Below are positions 35,580 to 47,183 of a stretch of 64,000 nucleotides of DNA, piece by piece (within the stretch, counting starts at the first letter, position 1; the number at the start of each line of letters is the position of its first letter). Source of the DNA: Fomes fomentarius (lineage: Eukaryota; Basidiomycota; Agaricomycetes; Polyporales; Polyporaceae); assembly GCA_022606135.1 (NCBI GenBank), contig JABYQN010000011.1, positions 1,612,001 to 1,676,000 of the forward strand, in the 5' to 3' direction. The translations under genes and the position numbers were made by a program. Below the pieces are notes generated by a model. It saw nothing but the letters and a program-made list of their open reading frames with translations, was not told the DNA's origin and did not search any database.

Positions 35580-36924
35580 TCAGCGCCCTACGACATCAAT
35601 CTGTAAGTTGATAGTCAACAATAACGGGCAGAGATATACATACCTTGAAGTTCGTGACCCTCCGCGACCTAATCCGACGTGCGAGCCATTCCTGGGCAGT
35701 GGCGCCTGGTTCGTATTTGCCTGGTGTCGCTTTCGCAATAGCGTCCGCTATCATTGCACTCTTGTCAGCTTGGTGGCGAAGCTCGACTGTATCGTTTGGG
35801 CGTGTGAAGAAGACGAGGGACCAGCGTTCGTATTGTGCCTGGGTCTTAGGGGGCGGTCTATCCGCCCGTGAGTGTGAGAGACAGTCAAAGATAGAACATT
35901 GCACAACGTACACGACGCGATGTATGTTTGAGCGGAGGATCCCTCCGCTGAAAATATTCAATGCATCCCCGATGTTGCATATTGCGTGTCCCGGGAGCGG
36001 CTGAAAGGAATGTCTCAAATGGAGTACAAGCTCAATGCAGCAAATATACGTACTTTGATATAGAACCATTTGTCGGAGCCAGGAGGGAGGACTTGCAAGC
36101 CCCCAAGACGGTTGTGGAGAAACGACTGTAGGCGACTGAGCCAAGCGAAAGTCCCAATGGGTTTGGTTACTCACAAGTGACCCATAGTCCGTATGGGCAG
36201 TCAAGAACACCTTGTCGAAGTCGACGAGGGGGGAGCGCGAATGACCCGCGCAGTGCATCCGCTGTGTTCTCCCGCTTTATGAAAGGCCGCCAACGTGCCC
36301 TCCGGGAGACCGAGCCTATCGTTAAGGATGTCAATCAAGAAATGGTTGATCGACAGAGACTTCTGCACAAAGGGCTTGATGGTGGACTCCATGCGAGCGT
36401 TGACCGTGCTCGGGTAAGTGCGATGGACTGAAGCAGGCCAGGCAAGCGCGTCGTCCTTGGCGATGTTCAGGAACTCTGTCACGTCGCGAGCACCTTTATC
36501 ATCAATGAACTGTACGCCCGCCCCTTTGTATCTGGATTGGTATGAGTTGATCGTGTACACGCAGTGTGGTCGATTGGATCAGTACTGACCCGAAGGAGAA
36601 ACCTTGATTTCCTTGCTCGAACTTGCTCTTCTCCTCCAGCGGTAGATCCAAGGTCTCCCTTCCCATGTCGAACATCTCTTCAACCTCTTCTTCGACCCCG
36701 TGATTCTTGAGGCTTAAATGTGGATCGTCAGACATGACATACACACTGGACGACTCGGAGGATACAAAGAAGACTCACTACCAAAAACCTAGCTCTGTCG
36801 CGGCCTTCCACAGCCGATTGATCTCAGTCTCGTCGCCCTGCCGGATTAGCTCGTAGTCAATGATGAGGAGCGGGTGAGTTGGCACGTCCTCAGGGAACGG
36901 CGGCGACGTCGTGAGTCCTGGCAT
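35580..36924 (-). CDS. 2-oxoglutarate/Fe(II) oxygenase, isopenicillin-N-synthase-like, one frameshift
   Basis: Non-heme iron oxygenase of the DIOX_N plus 2OG-FeII family; substrate unknown. Exon 1 starts MPGLTTSPPFPEDVP and holds LIIDYELIRQGDETEIN...GFWYLKNHGV, the usual N-terminal module. Then FDMGRETLDLPLEEKSKF, GAGVQFIDDKGARDVTEFLN, IRAPP, HTDYGSL (His-x-Asp iron ligands), NRLGGLQVLPPGSDKWFYIK, GHAICNIGDALNIFSGG, SNIHRVV (second His) and RWSLVFFTRP (2OG-binding Arg-x-Ser). The last exon ends NFKIDVVGR. Six introns fit. A run of six C (minus strand, near 36230) interrupts the frame between IRAPP and LVDFDKV; seven C would restore it. This could be a real lesion or a homopolymer error, and all motifs are otherwise intact. 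Confidence 0.75.
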
Positions 36925-37350
36925 GGTCGCAGGAGAGGAGCATCTGTGGCCCGGGTGTGACTCGATGTCTGGTGGGTGTGATGTTGTGGCGCTGTGCGAG
37001 CTTTCGCTTCTTGTTCACACTGAGGTCTAAACATTGCAGAGAAGTGATATCAGGTGGCCGGCAAGTTCGAGACCCTATCTAAGAGGTTCCCACTGGGTCA
37101 GTCTTCCATACCCAACCATGTATGGATGAACAAACTCGAAGTCCTGGCGTGTGACGATATGTCATCATATATATGCTCGCGTGGGTATGGTCCTGGTACG
37201 GTCGAGCGAGCCGAGGGAGACATGTACAGACCTCGTGGTAGCCACGTGCGTTGAGATCAGTGGAGCGGTTGGACCGGAATCCGCTCAATTTGCGACTTAG
37301 AGTGGGAAAGCTCGCAGATTGCGATGTAACAATCTTCCCCGTTCAACTAC
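36925..37350. other. Intergenic, no gene seen
   Basis: Contains the oxygenase promoter and the 3' flank of the next F-box-like gene. No repeats or ORFs of interest. Confidence 0.4.
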
Positions 37351-38859
37351 CTACAACCTAGTTCCAATTGTACTCCTACGGAATGTAGTACGTAGGCCAT
37401 TGAGGGCGACACTAACTGTCTCCAGTGTCGAGGCCGAATCCTTCAGGCGTCTGGCGAACGCGTCGATGTCCATTGGATCCAGAAACCGCGTAGGACAAAA
37501 CAGTTGGTCGCTAAGCGTCCCGTTTGAACAGGCACTACAGCAGTAACCAGTGTGCCACTGAAACATCACGTTGAGGACAGTCAATTTGAGTGACTGCGCG
37601 ATGCGCACAAGCGTCTCCTGCAGCAAGTGAACAAAAGATGAGAAGAGTAATCTTTGGAATGCTTGCGTACTCACAAGCAACGCTACGCCATCGAGATCTT
37701 CCCCACAGCACGGCTGGATATTGAGAGACAGGGAGCTGAGCGGTGGTGTGCGTGGCTCGCAAAGAGCAGTAACGAATGTCTCTTCTATGACTTCGCGGCC
37801 GTTGCTGATAGAGTCCAGCACAAGCACGTCCGGCCTGACATCTGGCAGAACTTCTAGGAGCATTGCGATCTCCCGAGGGCCGTCGGCCAGTGTTTGCAAC
37901 CTCGCGATGTGACATGTCAAGCCGAAGCAGTACAGCATGCGTATATGACCTTCGTAGTCGGCGAGCGAAGACCAAGAACAAGTCTCCTTGTGTTGTCTCA
38001 TATTGTGTTCCCGTTCGGATGGCATGTCCGCGAACGCAGTCGTGGCATTCTCATCATATGTCGTAAGAGAAGAGAGGTTCGGAAAGGAGTGGATATAATG
38101 TGTGATCTCTGGCAAGCATGATGGCGTGTCGATGTAGAGGGAGGTAAGCCGGGGATAGACCGGTCCTCCGGGGAAGGTCTCCCCTGGGTAACACACAACG
38201 ACCTTCTCGAGCGAAGACTGAGACTGGAGGAAGAGTCGCGTGAAGTCCTTGTAAAGTAGATCATCGTCATCTTCTTCGTCTCGCATCCAGACATCGTCGA
38301 ATGTGACCCGTGCCGAAACCAGCGAACTCATGCTCCTGAGCATCTTGGCAGTACGCGGTCCACAACATTCGAGGTTCACGTCCCGTAGCGTTCTGAGCGC
38401 AGCGATGGACTTAGCGATGCCGTCGTGGGAGGACAACAGCGCCTCTGCGCCACTGTGTTCATCATTGATGCAGAGACTCTGGAGCCGCGAATGAAGGAAT
38501 AGCTCATGGAAGATTTGGTGCAGGAGCTCGGCAACGTCAGGTGTGAGATTGATGCGCTCGACGTTTAGCTGAAGAGAACGAATGAATAGCCACCGGTACG
38601 AGTCAGCGCCTGCCTTCATGAACTCGAAGAAAGACGGGAGTTGACTGTCTTTTTCCAGTACGACTTCGCGGACCAGGTACTTTGCGCCTTCGCGGTATAA
38701 CAGGCGGCACGTTCGCATCAACGTTGACACGGTCGCCTTGTTCGAGAGTAGAGCCACGGCAAGCAATACGTCGAGTGGCACCTCGCGTCTTTTGTACTGC
38801 TTGTCAGTCGAAGGTCAGTGACGACGGCATTTCAGACTGGAACTACCACACACCTCCAT
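37351..38859 (-). CDS. F-box/leucine-rich-repeat-like protein
   Basis: Predicted SCF ubiquitin-ligase adaptor of 464 residues. Exons 38859-38854, 38796-37675 and 37617-37351. The two-codon first exon (ATG GAG) plus phase-0 intron supplies a start for VPLDVLLAVALLSNKATVSTLMRTCRLLYREGAKYL, a degenerate F-box of the mushroom type. The rest is a Leu-rich repeat region with irregular strands (SLQLNVERINLTP, NLSSLTTYDENATTAFADM, SSLSLNIQPCCG) and a Cys-rich patch GYCCSACSNG. The 57-bp intron is a multiple of three and open, so retention would also give a protein. It looks intact. F-box assignment is moderate because the motif is weak. Confidence 0.65.
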
Positions 38860-39850
38860 GATATTCAGTCGAGGTAAGGAAAGAGGAGGGCGTCGGACCA
38901 GGAGGATGATAAGGCAGAGTAGGTGAACAAAGAGGTTAATGTAATCTTTGACCAACCCCATCTAGATCTCACTACGTGCATGCCGAAATGCACCAACTCA
39001 AGCCGGTCTCCGTACAAGCTTATTGCCAGCAAAAACGCTACACAAGGGAGGTACCAGGAGGGCAGATGGGTTGCGATAGTGAGTGCATCCACGATACAAA
39101 ACGGAATCGAATTGAAGCAACACGAGGGCGTACTTGCGTATATGAGCGTTCCCTGTCTGCTCAAGACCTATCAACCGTCCCCTAGCCTTCCGGACAACAA
39201 GTATACGGTCGATTGCAGACCTCGAGGATGAGGTCTGACGCTCTCAACGTTAACGTTCCATACGGGCGCGCACAATTGTAGTAGCGGCCGAGTATCGGAC
39301 ACAGCGGAGAGTTTCGGACGTGTAGCGCGGTATCGTGTTTGGCCCAGCCCGTAGTATGCAAAGGATAGTCTGGATAGATACACATCCCAGTCGGGGAGGG
39401 TTTCGGAGAGACGAAGAGAGATTCAAGCAGCACAGTACACCATGGCGATAAAACAGAAAGCGTGGATGAGAACGGACGAGGCGGGGACCCGCGGCAGTGT
39501 GGCATGAAGAAAGCATCTGGTGTGTGTGGGCGTCGTCGTCTTCCGACTCTCAGATCATCGTACTTGCGTTTCGAATCCGTTGTATGGCAGATGAAGTACT
39601 TTTGAATATCCACTCAACGGCCGGTACCCAGCGACAAAAGATATCAATAGCAGTACCTTTCTTGCCCAATCGTCAGGGTCCGAAAAGCTCGTATGTAAAC
39701 TGCTCGGTGTCCAGGGATCGGTGACAGGCGCTAATGACTACATGCGGTTGTTTGGTTTTTGCCAAACAGAACCTACTCAGACGCTGAGACCTGGGCCAGA
39801 ATGTGACAGCAATTTCCAGCTCACGCTCACCTCTGTTTGCTACGTCCACC
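38860..39850. other. Intergenic, no gene seen
   Basis: About 1 kb with overlapping short ORFs and no family signature. The right end is the promoter of the p32/MAM33 gene. Confidence 0.4.
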
Positions 39851-41066
39851 ATGTCTGCTTTCCGTGCCCTCCGCCAGCTCACTGCCTCTTCCTCTCGCTC
39901 GCTCGCTGCCCGTGCCGCCACGCGCTCCGTTGCACGGTCAACTTTGGCTGCTCGTGTTGCACCTGTTGCGTCAAGAGCGTTCTCCGTGTCTGCCCGTCGG
40001 TTTGGTGAGGGTGCAAGTACGTGTCACGAAAAACTCTCCTGGGTTTTTGTACCATTTTGCTATGCAATAGCAACTCAATGCTGACTACGTGTCCGTTGTG
40101 TAGCTGACGTTGCATTGACGCAGAGGCTTGCGGAGGAGCTGAAGTATGAGACCGAGGCTGCTGCTTCAACAGCGGAGCCTGAGTTCTTGAAGACGTTCAA
40201 GGCTCAGGGCACATGGGCGGTAAGCACATTTGATTTTTCCATCTCTCTATGACCATCCTTCTCAACGTCTCATCCGCGTTCTGCAGATCGAGGACACTCT
40301 CGGCGCTGATGAGGTCACCCTGATCCGGAAGTTTGGCAACGAAGAGTGCGTCCTGCAGAGCGGATGTTCGCAGTAGCACAATTGACATATCGTTGTAGCA
40401 TTCGCTTGATCTTCTCCATTGCCGACCTCCAGACGGAGCAGGAGGCCGAGTTTGAGGAGGGTGTGGAGGCTGCTGAGGAGAATGCGGAAGATGCTGAGGC
40501 GCCCCTTCACTCCTACCCTATCCGATGCTCTTTCTCCTTCACCAAGGTACGTTCAACCCTCATCCCTCCTCTGTTCTTTGAAGACTCATGTCCGGCGTGA
40601 CGCTTTGAAGGGCTCGTCTCCCGGTGCATTGACAATCGACGCGATGTGCCAGGAGGGCACCTTCGTGATTGACAACATTTCGTATTACCTCGATGCCAAG
40701 GTTGGCACGGAGCTCACTGCGGAGGCGGACTGGAAGCGGAGGGGATACTACCTCGGCCCTCAGGTCAGTGTTGATGTCATCCTTATCCGCGCTCAAATGC
40801 GCTTGTTCGGGTTGGGGATGCTGATCACTGCACTCTGTAGTTTGACACACTCGACATTTCTCTCCAGGATGAGTTCGATAAGTTCTTGCAGGAGCGCGGT
40901 ATCAACCAGACACTGGCGTACTTCATTCCTGAGTATGCTGAGTTCAAGGAGCAGAAGGTCGGTCGCGTCGTTGCTGATCGCTACGATTTGAACACATCTG
41001 ATCGTGTGCATGTTACAGGAGTACGTCAGCTGGCTCAAGAATGTGAAGGATTTCGTCGAGGCATGA
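39851..41066 (+). CDS. MAM33: Mitochondrial acidic matrix protein, p32/MAM33 family
   Basis: Acidic doughnut-shaped trimer of the mitochondrial matrix, needed for respiration and mitoribosome function in fungi. Seven exons: 39851-40016, 40104-40219, 40287-40345, 40399-40546, 40611-40763, 40841-40957 and 41019-41066, 268 residues, all in phase. The N-terminus (MSAFRALRQLTASSSRSL, then more Arg/Ser/Ala) is a clear mitochondrial presequence. Then LAEELKYETEA, FLKTFKAQGTW, DEVTLIRKFGNE, the acidic insert EQEAEFEEGVEAAEENAED, PIRCSFSFTK, the core ALTIDAMCQEGTFVIDNISY, DWKRRGYYLGPQFDTLD, LQDEFDKFLQERGINQTLAY and EYVSWLKNVKDFVEA. Complete and undamaged. Confidence 0.92.
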
Positions 41067-41628
41067 AGTGACGTTCCTCGTCTCTGAGTTTCTTCCATCG
41101 CACTTTTCACCTACCACCTCTAGTGTACTACACCGGCGCGTCTCGCGCTTGGCAAGACCCTCATCCAAAAGTTGTCTTCCTAATGTTGCTTACAGACGTA
41201 CGATCGCCATGCTTAATAGAATCCCATCTCCCATTTCCTCGTATTTTTCTGGTGTTGAACGATGCTGCAAAATCAGGTGGCATTGGCTTGCTCGTCCAAG
41301 CCGTACGACGTAGACACGTGAGAGCCCTTCGGCTTTCCGGTGTGGTGGGTCGTGATACAACCATGTACGGGGTCGAAGTATGTCATGATCGACCCCTCAT
41401 GTATACGTACACACCTCCGTATATCTACGATAGCGACACGGTAAATTCTTATCCAAGTGACTAGATATTGACGTTGAACATACGGGTAAGTACTGTCAAT
41501 CCGTAGCCCCCTCTGTACCTGGTCCGCGGCGGCCAAACTCCTAGTGCAAGGATAGTCACCTAATATTACTAGTTTGAGCTAGAACGACATCGTACATGAC
41601 TTAGACATCACGATACTTCTTGCTTTAT
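41067..41628. other. Convergent spacer, no gene seen
   Basis: Lies between the 3' ends of MAM33 and the second DUF6533 gene. Short ORFs only. Confidence 0.4.
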
Positions 41629-43571
41629 CTATATAGTAACTTCTGCCTCACTCGGGCTCGGTAACCCAGCTTGAAGCTCAAGCCCAAAGTTGAACGTGTC
41701 CTCTCTGTCCTTCCGCAGACCGGCGCTCAGAGGATCGCGCGACGTCTCCAGTGTCTCATCCTTCAGGTCCCACTCCGTTTCTAGAATTGTGTCGTGTTCT
41801 TCACGCCTGTCGTGGATCGTCGGTGTAGTCGAATATGAGGTGAGGGTGGCAGAACCGAAGGAGAGCGGTGCGCCCATGTTCCCCACGACGCTCGATGAGA
41901 AACGGATAGCGGAGTGCGGTGTCCCGAAGCGGCTGGTGCTGGCGGTAGATGCGTGTGTTGTGGTGTCCGAAAGATAGACCCCGCGGAGGTTGAGCATGAA
42001 ACGCGTGAGGAATATCACGGTGAAGCTGAGGTTTGGGTTTGATGTGAGGCGAGTGAGCACCGCGCGAGCGAAGCAAGGGCGAGAAACTGAGGGACGAGGA
42101 ACTGAGGACGTACACTTGGTCGAAGTATGGCCATACGATGAACACTGGGAAGTTCTGCATGTATGTTCCACTCGTCAAGATGGCACAGTGGATCCATAAC
42201 GAATGAGGTACTCACCGAGCCAACCTGCCAACCAGAGGGTATAGAAGCGTCCGCAATAAAACACTGATCCAGAGCAAGCCATAGACACTTACCGAAATGG
42301 ACACGATTCCGAGGATTTGTACCAGTAGGATAATTCTATTGGGCATTTCAACGGCAAGACACTTCGAACAGAAGAGGGAAACTCACGAGAAGTACAGTGT
42401 GCCTGCGCGATTCAAGTTCTCAGCAAACGTCACCACCAAGCAGCGGATACTCACCGTCACGAAGCAATAGCGTGATATAGGGAGTATCGACCCCCAACCG
42501 TCTCGAGTGTTGTTTGATGGCGTACGTCTTGTACCAAGTCAGCAGAAGCACCGCAGTATCCATACCGAGGCTTGTAGCTTTCGACGCGATGCCCACTAGC
42601 CACTGAGCTCAATACATTGCAGGATTTCTAGAGACAAACAGTCCTCACACCTTCAAGTGGTTCACGTCAGCGTCATCGCAGCGGAGACGGGCAAGAGGAC
42701 ATACTTGGTGTATGTGGCTGAATCGATATCAAATACTGCGCCACATCCATAGAGCGGCTCGCCGAATGCAATGGGGGTGTAGTGTATTTGGGTATACTAC
42801 AAAGCATGTCCTGAGTATATGGCCGTTGTTGCACATCGGATAAGACTTACGAGGCTTATGATAGGTCTGATGGGTGTTAGGAGGGCGATAGCGATAACTG
42901 GAACCCAATTGCGTCCCCACACTCCCCGTACCCGTAGCACCATGAAGGCTGAGAAGGAAGTTGAAGGTCAACTGAGTTATTCTGAGTCAATTGGACGAAC
43001 ATCGTACCTCCGAACATCAGGTAGCTTATATCCGTGAGCGTGTCATCCAGTCGTAGTACGGGTACGCAGCTGCACATGGCTGGTTCAAACAGGCTGTATG
43101 TGGCTAAGGCGGCGTACTGACATACCTCTGAAGAGTATGCGTACGTCAGTTTGAATTCTAGTGGCACTGCGGCCCTGAGGCAAACGAACCTTGTCTTGGA
43201 TCGTGGGTAGCACCACACTGGTCACGAGAACAATGCGCTCTGCGACCGCCACCCAGCGCGTCAATAGAAAGATAAGAGTCGCGCCTGTGAATCGACGGCC
43301 CCATATTCGTTGAACCTCGTCGGTTAGAGTGAAGATAGAGTCGGCAAACAGGACGACTGCCATGGCTTGGGGGTGAGCTTAACGGATGCCGCTCGCGTTA
43401 GCATCACTTACCGGATGACGCGATGATACAATAGTTCTCTACTACTCTGTGGATGACCCCATTCAGATGCCCTCTTACTCTCAAAAACAGCAGAGATCAT
43501 GAGTAGACTTACAATCGTCCATAGGCGTCCAATATCTCTTGTGCCAAGTCAGGGTCCGAATCTGAGGACAT
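41629..43571 (-). CDS. DUF6533 multi-pass membrane protein, copy 2
   Basis: Paralogue of the gene at 7485-9415 with the same exon plan. It starts MSSDSDPDLAQEILDAYGRL, then VVENYCIIASS and LFADSIFTLTDEVQRIWGRR and FLLTRWVAVAERIVLVTSVV. Further exons include LRLDDTLTDISYLMFGG, NFPVFIVWPYFDQV and FTVIFLTRFMLNLRGVYLSD. The Ser/Thr-rich tail carries NMGAPLSFGSATLTS and WDLKDETLETSRDPLSAGLR, aligned with copy 1. The exon ending VGS before NFPVF confirms the tiny exon inferred in copy 1. I see no stop or frameshift. Function unknown; the family is expanded in mushrooms. Confidence 0.8.
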
Positions 43572-44472
43572 CGTCGTGGGTGAGCGATCGTAGTGAGAGA
43601 AGAGCGGAAGAGTCTGTAACTTGAAAGAACCTCTATGTTGCGAATATATGGGGAAGGCCATTCTTACCGCCTCGAGGCCGCCCAAGGAGACTTACCGCAA
43701 GAGGTTTAGCGCAATGCAAATTCCTGTCGATTCGGAGGCATTGACTCCGCAGATTTACGGCAACAGGTACCTGGGTTTAGACGCGGCCATTGATACCAAA
43801 TCCGAAACAGTCTCCAGCTTCAGATCAGCTAAGCTTGCAGTGCGGGGATAGAGATGGGCGGTGGTGTGGATCCGAGTTGACTCAGTAGTATTGGAAATCT
43901 GATTTGTGAGCAACGCTATCATGGGCCTCCTGCATTGGACGACAAGAAAGTTGGGATAAGTCACTGCTGCTAGCGTTGATGGGTGAGGATACGCTTATTT
44001 GAGTACTTCAGTCCTGGAACCAGTGCAGCAGTACTCACCTAGCAATACTGGTTCGGAAGAAGAGGTTCGACGAAGCACCCCAAGCTCCAGCCCTTATATA
44101 GGCCCGGCACCTGCCGGCTAAGGCGGACGCTAGCCATTTGCCGAGCCATCACGATCCTGACGCGTACTGGTACTTGCTGACTATCTCTTTGTTTCCTACT
44201 GTTCCTGCTCTACATCCTCAGGCAATCTCATCAGGTCAGAGATAATGAATTTATATGGCAGGAAAAGCTCCCTGCTATTGTGGATGGAATCGGTTGGGAA
44301 TCGGCGAGGAGACATCGTTCTCAACGCAAGGGTACACGACAACAATTATATGATAGATCGCCGACCAAGTTCCCATCCTTTTCCTCCATAGCAGTTGGGA
44401 GCTTCTCCTAGCACGTATGTACTGCTGTGATGGAATACTGATGCTAGATACTTATTCAGGTATCCTCTTCAA
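43572..44472. other. Divergent spacer, no gene seen
   Basis: Contains the promoters of the DUF6533 gene (minus) and the F-box gene (plus). Nothing else recognised. Confidence 0.4.
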
Positions 44473-45793
44473 ATGACCGTTATAGAAGATCTACCCCCGG
44501 AGCTGTTGCATGACATCATCGACGCTCTCGCTGAGTACCGCACATGGCCTCCGGGGGTTATTTCAGTGTCTTCCGTGAACAGGAAATTGCGGGAGCTATC
44601 ACTGCCCCACCTTTTTGCGATTATCCGGGTTCCCAACCGCGCAGGCGCGACCGCGCTCACCGACCTCGTCACTTTCCTCGACTCCCATCCTTCCATATCC
44701 TCCTATGTGAAACGTCTATGGATTGGCCACTCGGCCGTGCTTAGTCGATCTGCTGCGCATAAGATTGACTACAATGTCACACATGCCTTACTTACAAGAC
44801 TCCCTTCACTCCTCGAAATCTCTTTCACTAATGTTCTCTTTGTTCCTCCCCTGGCAACCGACATCTCGAGCGCGGTCCCTCCTCCTACACTGGCGGACCT
44901 TCGTGGCGCTCATAAGCTCAAACTTGTCATACTTCACAAGTGCTCTGTCGACGGCAACACTCTCCCGCTATTCCAAGTTCTCTCCTTGTTAGAAATCGAT
45001 ACCCTCAAGGTCGCATTCACTAAGGGCGTACGAGAGGCCGTACCACCCGACATGCTTCAAGCTCTCGGGCCGCTCCGTGTCCGCCAGGTCAGAATCAGCC
45101 CAACCAGCCTTCCTACCCTCCCAGTGTCTTCTACACCGCTCATCGACGACCTCCGGCGGACCCTGGAGCCGGTCTATCTACGCTCGGTGCAACTCACGTG
45201 CACCGATTGGGGCACCTTCCACGCCATAGGCGCTCTCTTCAGGGATATAGGGACACATCTCACATCCGTGAAGCTCCAGATCTCACATATAGTACTGTGT
45301 GAGGACACAGCAGGTGTGTAAACGACAAGCTACATGCTGTCTCTGCGTGCCTGACTGACTGCCTGCAGCCAGGCCTGCCATCGACTGGGCCCCCTTGAAC
45401 CTTTCCGCCTGCCCCGTCCTCCAATCCATCCACTTCTATCTCTTCCTTTTCAGTGATGGCAGCTCCATTGCTGACCGCTTCGACATACTCCAGTTCACAG
45501 CGTGCGCGATGATCCTACGCGAGTTGCGTCCTACGATTCGCGCGATCACGTTTGAGCTACTCGAGCTCAGCGAGCCAACCCAACTGGAGCAGGAGCACCA
45601 AGGCACCCCGAGTCTGGGCGTGATCGAGGATGCGGTCATGGAGGAGCGGACCAAGCGGTTTCCGGAGCTTGAGACAGTCACTCTGGACGTGGGTTGTGTG
45701 AGGGACGTCAGACCTTACTACACTGTCGCTGCGATGGTATGGCCCCGCTTGAATGCGGCCGGTCTGTTGCGCGTGGTGTCCCGGCAGCTGTGA
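44473..45793 (+). CDS. F-box protein
   Basis: Predicted SCF ubiquitin-ligase adaptor, 421 residues. Exons 44473-45313 and 45369-45793 join in phase. The N-terminal F-box reads IEDLPPELLHDIIDALAEYR, then VSSVNRKLRELSLPHLFAIIR, with the Leu-Pro-x-Glu-Leu-Leu core. The rest is a Leu-rich region of irregular length (LLTRLPSLLEISFTNVLF, LRSVQLTCTDWGTFHAIGAL, VLQSIHFYLFLF, PELETVTLDVG, WPRLNAAGLLRVVS), like the F-box genes at 1.3 kb and 37.4 kb. It looks intact. Substrate unknown. Confidence 0.85.
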
Positions 45794-45974
45794 GTATATC
45801 TCCATCTATTGTATTCCCCCGTCTAGCTTGTAGCTCACCGTGTCGCCATTGACAATTAGCTCCCGCTGACCATCCACTCCCTGTGCAAGATCTCTTCGTG
45901 CATGGTGCTGTACAGATCGCACAACCCGGCGACAGGGCCTTCTACGGGCAGAATTTTGTTTGTATCAATCAAAA

Positions 45975-46430
45975 TATGTAGTGCTACAACCTCGATCATT
46001 GCAATCGATAGTACTGAACATCTAGCCAATCGCGCTCACACTGAACACTCAAGCTGTGAAGATGAACAATCAGAATTCAATCACACAGCGTGCAGCCCGA
46101 CCTCCGCCCGCACTGGGGCCCGCAGCACCTGTCACAACCTCAGCTCTGCAAACAGTGAATCGCTCGAGACGTCGAGCGACTCGTCCTCCGTATCCCACTC
46201 AAATCATGCCATTGTATGCTCTTCGCTGTGGCGCTCTAGAGAGATGTGCGTCGTGAAGGAGTCGATGGAGTCGGAACCAAGAGAAAATGAGAGCGACTGG
46301 AGGGGAGCGCCCATGTTACCCCCACGGCGCTTGACGAGAAGTGGATCGATCCCAGAGATCGTCGCAGTGGGGTCGCGATCTCGGAGGATGCCAGGCGGGC
46401 GTGCAGTACTATCTCGATTCAAATAAATTC
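45975..46430 (-). pseudogene. 3' fragment of a DUF6533 gene (block element D)
   Basis: The minus strand matches the last exon and downstream flank of copy 1 (about 9060-9485). It carries LRDRDPTATISGI, a NMGAPLQSLSFSLGSDSID stretch, a WDTEDES-like segment, then gaggttgtgacaggtgctgcggg and flank with atcgatagtact. The upstream exons are missing: matching sequence stops at about 46430, just before the gene A fragment. Confidence 0.75.
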
Positions 46431-46483
46431 ATCAAATACATCGATACACCTTGGTTTGGCGTTGAGCAAGGTTAGGTGTGCAC

Positions 46484-47183
46484 GCCCGGGGGGCAAGTCT
46501 CCATCATCTCGCCCGCGTTCCTTGTCTTTGGTGCAGCGTGCTCGTGCGCTATTATGGTACAGTCTACCAACCGAACCTGTAACCAGCGACTCGGACAGTG
46601 TAGATATTGAGGAAGGATGTACCTCTACAGACTCCCATGCGGCTATGACCATGCTCTCCGCTATAGACTGGCCTCGCGCGACTACATCCCATGCAAAGAA
46701 GATACCTGGAATGCATACACTCACCGAGCTACTCGCGCACTGGTTCAACTTCTCTCTTCCGTCAACGCCACTCTCTCCCACGCTTGGCGCTCGCAAGTTG
46801 AGGCGCACATACCACTCACTCATCACCCGTATATCCTCCTCCGCCCACTCCACCTCCCGGTCATCCGCGAAGTCCAGGATCAGAAGAAGTTCGACACTCA
46901 CCGCCGGCGCCGCTCAAGGCGCAAAGCTCCGCACGCGAAGGGCCGTGTGCCGCCTACGGTCGCGACAGACGTCGAAGCCAGGCGGCGGCGGAACACATAC
47001 GGCGCGAGCTGGGGGTGGGCCTCACCCTCCTCTACGACCACAACGAGCGCCGCAGCGAGCGATAAGCTGGAGCGGGAGAGCTGGCGCCGCGAGTCGTTGT
47101 CGCGGCCTGGATTCATGTGTCCCATCCTGTATGTATGCGGACTTGAGGCCTTGAGGACGGGTGTGACACTGACACGGAGATGA
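46484..47183 (+). pseudogene. Gene A, decayed copy 2
   Basis: Matches gene A from inside exon 1 (GRKSPSSRPRS) through IPGMHTLTELLAHW, RRRRNTYGASWGW and SDKLERESWRRES. The 5' half of exon 1 is absent, no ATG exists in register, and the conserved segments fall in different reading frames, so several indels separate them. The motif Tyr is replaced by His (cat for tac). It abuts the DUF6533 fragment within about 60 bp. Confidence 0.75.
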
